Origin: Clostridiales bacterium
GTDB taxonomy: Bacteria; Bacillota; Clostridia; Lutisporales; Lutisporaceae
Assembly (NCBI GenBank): GCA_012522255.1
Contig: JAAYKT010000050.1
Location: 1-8,326 of the forward strand
Length of the DNA: 8,326 nucleotides
Reading direction: 5' to 3'
In this document: positions 6,154 through 8,326 of the stretch, piece after piece
How the letters are laid out: the number at the start of each line of letters is the position of its first letter
How positions within the stretch are numbered: the stretch's first letter is position 1
The notes under the pieces: generated by a model
Databases searched by the model: none
The model's input: only the letters and a program-made list of their open reading frames with translations
Told to the model about the DNA's origin: nothing
Position numbers and translations under genes: made by a program

Positions 6154-7719
6154 TTACAGTTGATTAAACTTGTTATATATCCTAAGTACCAACGCAATGG
6201 CTTGTTCCCTTGTTGTATTTCCCTTAGGCATTATATAAGATACTCCATTAACCGTCGAGCCTGTAAGTATATCGTTTGCATTCATGAATCTTACCGATTC
6301 AAGAGCCCAACTATCAATGGCAGATACATCTTGGAACTGGGTCTTAAATTCTGCTGTCAATAGTATTTTTGGCATTACGGTCTTCAGCGTACGAAGCAGC
6401 ATTACGGAAATCTCCTGCCTAGTAACATTGTTATTGGGTGCAAATTTACCCCCACCGATACCTCCCGTAATTCCAAGGTTTACCGCTTTTAATATCTGTG
6501 GATTGGTTGTATCGCTGAAAGGATTTGCTGCCGGTAAAGAAGCAGGGGTTCTGGTCATTTTTTCGTATAACAATACCGCCAGCTCACAAAATTCCTCACG
6601 AGTGATAGGCGCCGGGAAGTTCAAAAGAACCTTATCGGTAACAAGATTTTCACCTTTTGCCTCATTTACAACAGAAGCAGCCCAAGTAGATAAGCCTTCT
6701 GTTCCCGCAGCTATTTCACCAGTTGGTGCTCCACTTACTGTGAATGGAACTACTCCAAACAAAGCATATGAATATTGGCTTGGATCAACAGATGCGCAGA
6801 AAACTCTTGCTTCATAATTACCTGGCTCGGAAGGTGCCTCAAATTCGTATATGTTGCCGGTCTTAAAATACATTACATATTGAAGACAGTTAGTATTCTC
6901 TATTTTTTCATTTGCAGACGATACGCCAAAGAAAGCATTATTGTCAATTTCACCTTGGGTTAGACCATTTACTGTAATAGACATCTTTTCTCCCGGTTGT
7001 ACGGTGGTTTTAGATAAAACTATATCTCCCGGCTTAGCCTTGCTAGATACAACATCAAAAGACACAGAGCCGAAAAATACAGCTTCGTGGGTATTACTGC
7101 TTGTTATACCGCTGGAAAACACTCTGACTTCATATTTGCCGTATTCAGAAGGAGCTTTGAATTGGTATGTGTTGTCAGCCGGAAGATACATTATAAATTC
7201 TGTCTCCCCTGAATTTTCTAATTTTTCATTTGCTTTGCATATTCCGAAATGAGCATTATTATCTATCATTTCTTTGGAAAGTCCATTAATTGTAACTGAC
7301 ATGGGTTCATTAAGCTTAACTTGTGATTTCGATATTTTTATATCTCCTTCTTTAGCTTTTGGTACACCAACTTTAAAAGTTGTACTTGCTATATAGTTAT
7401 TATAGCCGTCGAGTAATGCGACTTCGAAAGTTCCCAATTCACTCGGGGCATTAAACTCGCACACGTTGTTTGCAGGGAGATACATAACATAGTCGATGCA
7501 TTCAAAGTTATCATATCTTTCACCTTGTTTAGCATAGTATACCGCTGCATTATCATCGATTTCTTCTTGTGTAAGTCCACTTACCGTTGCCCTCACCTTT
7601 TCACCTGTTGTATATGCAGATTTGTCCAAAGTTATTTTTCCGGCTGCAAATACGGGAATACTGAAAAACAAAGACATGGTTAAACATAGTAAAATAATAC
7701 TTATTGTTCTTTTTTTCAC
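6154..7719 (-). CDS. S-layer homology surface protein with three tandem repeats
   Basis: A 521-residue exported protein. GTG at 7719 is preferred because AGGAGG lies nine bases upstream; the ATG at 7728 touches that motif with no gap. Residues 1-25 are a signal peptide ending VFA|AG. Three ~100-residue repeats follow (28-125, 126-231, 232-334). Each starts like I-x-L/I-x-K-S and carries G-L-T/S-x-x-x-I-D-x-N-A, then V/I-M-Y, then F-x-A-P-S-E-x-G-x-Y/F-E, which suggests Ig-like beta-sandwiches. Residues about 343-519 hold three SLH units, each ending with a T-R-E/Q-E/Q signature (ITREEF, VTRQEI, TTREQA). In Gram-positive bacteria SLH domains bind secondary cell-wall polysaccharide, so the protein should be wall-anchored with its repeats exposed. 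The first SLH unit is the most degenerate. It lies between the PAS gene and the large secreted protein, and could anchor or present the latter (inference). No catalytic motif is seen. Confidence 0.93.
   Translation of the reverse strand: MKKRTISIILLCLTMSLFFSIPVFAAGKITLDKSAYTTGEKVRATVSGLTQEEIDDNAAVYYAKQGERYDNFECIDYVMYLPANNVCEFNAPSELGTFEVALLDGYNNYIASTTFKVGVPKAKEGDIKISKSQVKLNEPMSVTINGLSKEMIDNNAHFGICKANEKLENSGETEFIMYLPADNTYQFKAPSEYGKYEVRVFSSGITSSNTHEAVFFGSVSFDVVSSKAKPGDIVLSKTTVQPGEKMSITVNGLTQGEIDNNAFFGVSSANEKIENTNCLQYVMYFKTGNIYEFEAPSEPGNYEARVFCASVDPSQYSYALFGVVPFTVSGAPTGEIAAGTEGLSTWAASVVNEAKGENLVTDKVLLNFPAPITREEFCELAVLLYEKMTRTPASLPAANPFSDTTNPQILKAVNLGITGGIGGGKFAPNNNVTRQEISVMLLRTLKTVMPKILLTAEFKTQFQDVSAIDSWALESVRFMNANDILTGSTVNGVSYIMPKGNTTREQAIALVLRIYNKFNQL
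6163..6693 (-). other. SLH anchoring region (three SLH units)
   Basis: The region encodes the C-terminal cell-wall-binding part. Unit 2 contains N-P-F-S-D then G-I-T-G-G then K-F-A-P-N-N-N-V-T-R-Q-E. Unit 3 contains F-Q-D-V, D-S-W-A, N-D-I-L-T-G and T-T-R-E-Q. Unit 1 has W-A and I-T-R-E-E but lacks a clear F-x-D-V opening. Confidence 0.85.
6718..7638 (-). repeat. Three tandem Ig-like repeat units within the SLH protein
   Basis: The units are at about 7638-7345, 7344-7027 and 7026-6718. Units 2 and 3 are closer to each other (both have A-N-E-K-x-E-N and Y/N-E-x-R-V-F) than to unit 1, which has Y-A-K-Q-G-E-R-Y and lacks the R-V-F end. The pattern suggests duplication with later divergence. The DNA copies are no longer near-identical. 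Confidence 0.8.
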
Positions 7720-7728
7720 TTTATTCAT

Positions 7729-7734
7729 CCTCCT
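7729..7734 (-). promoter_or_regulatory. AGGAGG site deciding a GTG start for the SLH gene
   Basis: The minus strand reads AAAAAAGGAGG and then directly ATGAATAAAGTG. Spacing to the ATG (7728) is zero, which is not workable. Spacing to GTG (7719) is nine, which is ideal. The signal peptide is intact either way. Confidence 0.75.
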
Positions 7735-7747
7735 TTTTTATTTACAT

Positions 7748-7759
7748 ATATTCGAATAT
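7748..7759. repeat. 12-bp perfect palindrome upstream of the SLH gene
   Basis: ATATTCGAATAT lies 14 bases before the SLH gene's AGGAGG, in the 79-bp gap after the PAS gene. It could be an operator for a dimeric regulator. It is A/T-rich, so chance is a real possibility. No strong promoter with correct spacing was found in this gap. Confidence 0.3.
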
Positions 7760-7798
7760 TAAAATATCAAGAGCTAAGTGATATGCAAATTATTGCTT

Positions 7799-8287
7799 TC
7801 ACGGCATGAAAAATATTACCCCATGGCTGATTTTTGAATCATCGGTGGTCAATGGAAAAATAACCACTTTGTTAAAATGGTCAGACTTTACTGCATCTTC
7901 CTTTATAATTTCTGAAAACATAGAAAAAGGGCTGTCTAAGTTCTCTAAGAAGTAAGTCCTTCCATCAAAAACTTCCTTGACGGCGGAAGCAAGCTGTATA
8001 TCATTGATCTTGTGTCGGAGAATTCGTGTTGTTTTTTTCTCCATATCTATAGACTGTTCTTCTATTAACGATGTGAAAGCCTTATTTGTCAAAATCAGTT
8101 TATACTGCGGCGTATATATGGCGATGGGATAAGGAAAAAGATCAATAATCTTTGAATATAGCCCTTCATTGGCAATGAGCATCTGAAATTTTTTAATCAT
8201 TTGACCTTGGGTTTCTGTTCTTTTTTCTAACATTTCCTGTATTTCTAACAGTTCTTCAAACATCCGCTCTTTTTTTACGCCGCCCAT
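7799..8287 (-). CDS. Small coiled-coil plus PAS-domain protein
   Basis: A 162-residue cytosolic protein; no signal peptide or membrane segment. Residues about 5-38 are charged with regular hydrophobics (F-E-E-L-L-E-I-Q-E-M-L) and should form a coiled coil that dimerises. Residues about 45-160 look like one PAS domain. They open with I-I-D-L-F-P-Y-P-I-A-I-Y, followed by L-I-L-T-N-K-A-F, a central D-G-R-T-Y-F-L-E and closing strands V-I-F-P-L-T and H-G-V-I-F-F. PAS domains sense small molecules, redox state or partners. No kinase, GGDEF, HTH or other output part is present, so it may act by binding a partner. ATG 8287 is chosen over ATG 8305 because AAAGGAG is seven bases before it. It lies 79 bp upstream of the SLH gene on the same strand, so the two may be co-transcribed. 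Confidence 0.85.
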   Translation of the reverse strand: MGGVKKERMFEELLEIQEMLEKRTETQGQMIKKFQMLIANEGLYSKIIDLFPYPIAIYTPQYKLILTNKAFTSLIEEQSIDMEKKTTRILRHKINDIQLASAVKEVFDGRTYFLENLDSPFSMFSEIIKEDAVKSDHFNKVVIFPLTTDDSKISHGVIFFMP

Positions 8288-8294
8288 GCTAACG

Positions 8295-8301
8295 CTCCTT
8301 T
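8295..8301 (-). promoter_or_regulatory. Ribosome binding site of the PAS gene
   Basis: AAAGGAG on the minus strand is seven bases before ATG 8287. The longer frame from ATG 8305 would translate through this motif and has only GGGAAT before it, so the shorter form is preferred. Confidence 0.75.
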
Positions 8302-8305
8302 CCAT

Positions 8306-8326
8306 TCAAATTCCCACTATTTTCAT
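8306..8326 (-). CDS. Possible 3' tail of an upstream gene, cut by the window edge
   Basis: The last 21 bases read on the minus strand as seven codons (M-K-I-V-G-I) ending in TGA at 8308-8306. They end 18 bases before the PAS gene's preferred start. If this is the frame of a neighbouring gene, the PAS gene would be tightly coupled to it in an operon. The fragment is too short to prove coding. Confidence 0.2.
   Translation of the reverse strand: MKIVGI

Noticed and set aside
6284..6817. Plus-strand open frame of 177 codons
   Set aside because: It is antisense to the SLH and third-repeat coding, whose protein pattern is unmistakable. No upstream promoter or binding site is seen.
7389..7580. 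Minus-strand open frame of 63 codons
   Set aside because: It is a second frame inside the first Ig-like repeat of the SLH protein and has no independent start signal.
6718..7638. CRISPR or DNA-level tandem repeat in the SLH gene
   Set aside because: The periodicity is at protein level only. The DNA units are diverged, about 300 bases long and without spacers.
8288..8305. Six-residue extension of the PAS protein from ATG 8305
   Set aside because: The AAAGGAG motif used for ATG 8287 lies inside this extension, and the upstream ATG has a poorer binding site.

Overview
The window looks like a low-GC Gram-positive chromosome, most likely an anaerobic Clostridia-type member of the Bacillota. The signs are strong AGGAGG-type ribosome binding sites, A/T-rich spacers, GTG/TTG start candidates, Gram-positive signal peptides, and a surface protein ending in S-layer homology (SLH) repeats. 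No species can be named. All five confident genes are on the minus strand, so the window reads biologically from right to left.

Layout, 5'->3' on the minus strand. At the right edge are a possible 7-codon gene tail (8326-8306) and a small cytosolic coiled-coil plus PAS protein (8287-7799). Next is a secreted protein with three ~100-residue tandem repeats and a C-terminal SLH anchor (7719-6154). A large secreted protein of about 1057 residues follows (6017-2844); I do not recognise its family. A GC-rich hairpin (2749-2721) then separates it from an AraC-family regulator (2538-1651). A second hairpin (1611-1581) precedes a secreted, TPR-like protein (1481 to beyond base 1).

How the parts may fit together (inference): three exported proteins, one with a cell-wall anchor, sit beside an AraC activator and a PAS sensor-like protein. 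This is compatible with a regulated cell-surface module. The PAS, SLH and large-protein genes are spaced closely enough (79 and 136 bp) for partial co-transcription. The regulator and the TPR-like gene look like separate units, each with a promoter candidate. No mobile element, CRISPR array, tRNA or rRNA was seen.

The least explained parts are two. One is the very large secreted protein with its central GC-rich, glycine/beta-strand-rich region. The other is the 305-bp gap at 2539-2843, where a good plus-strand promoter candidate and a textbook plus-strand terminator bracket about 150 bases with no reading frame. That is a candidate small RNA or a compact regulatory region for the AraC gene.
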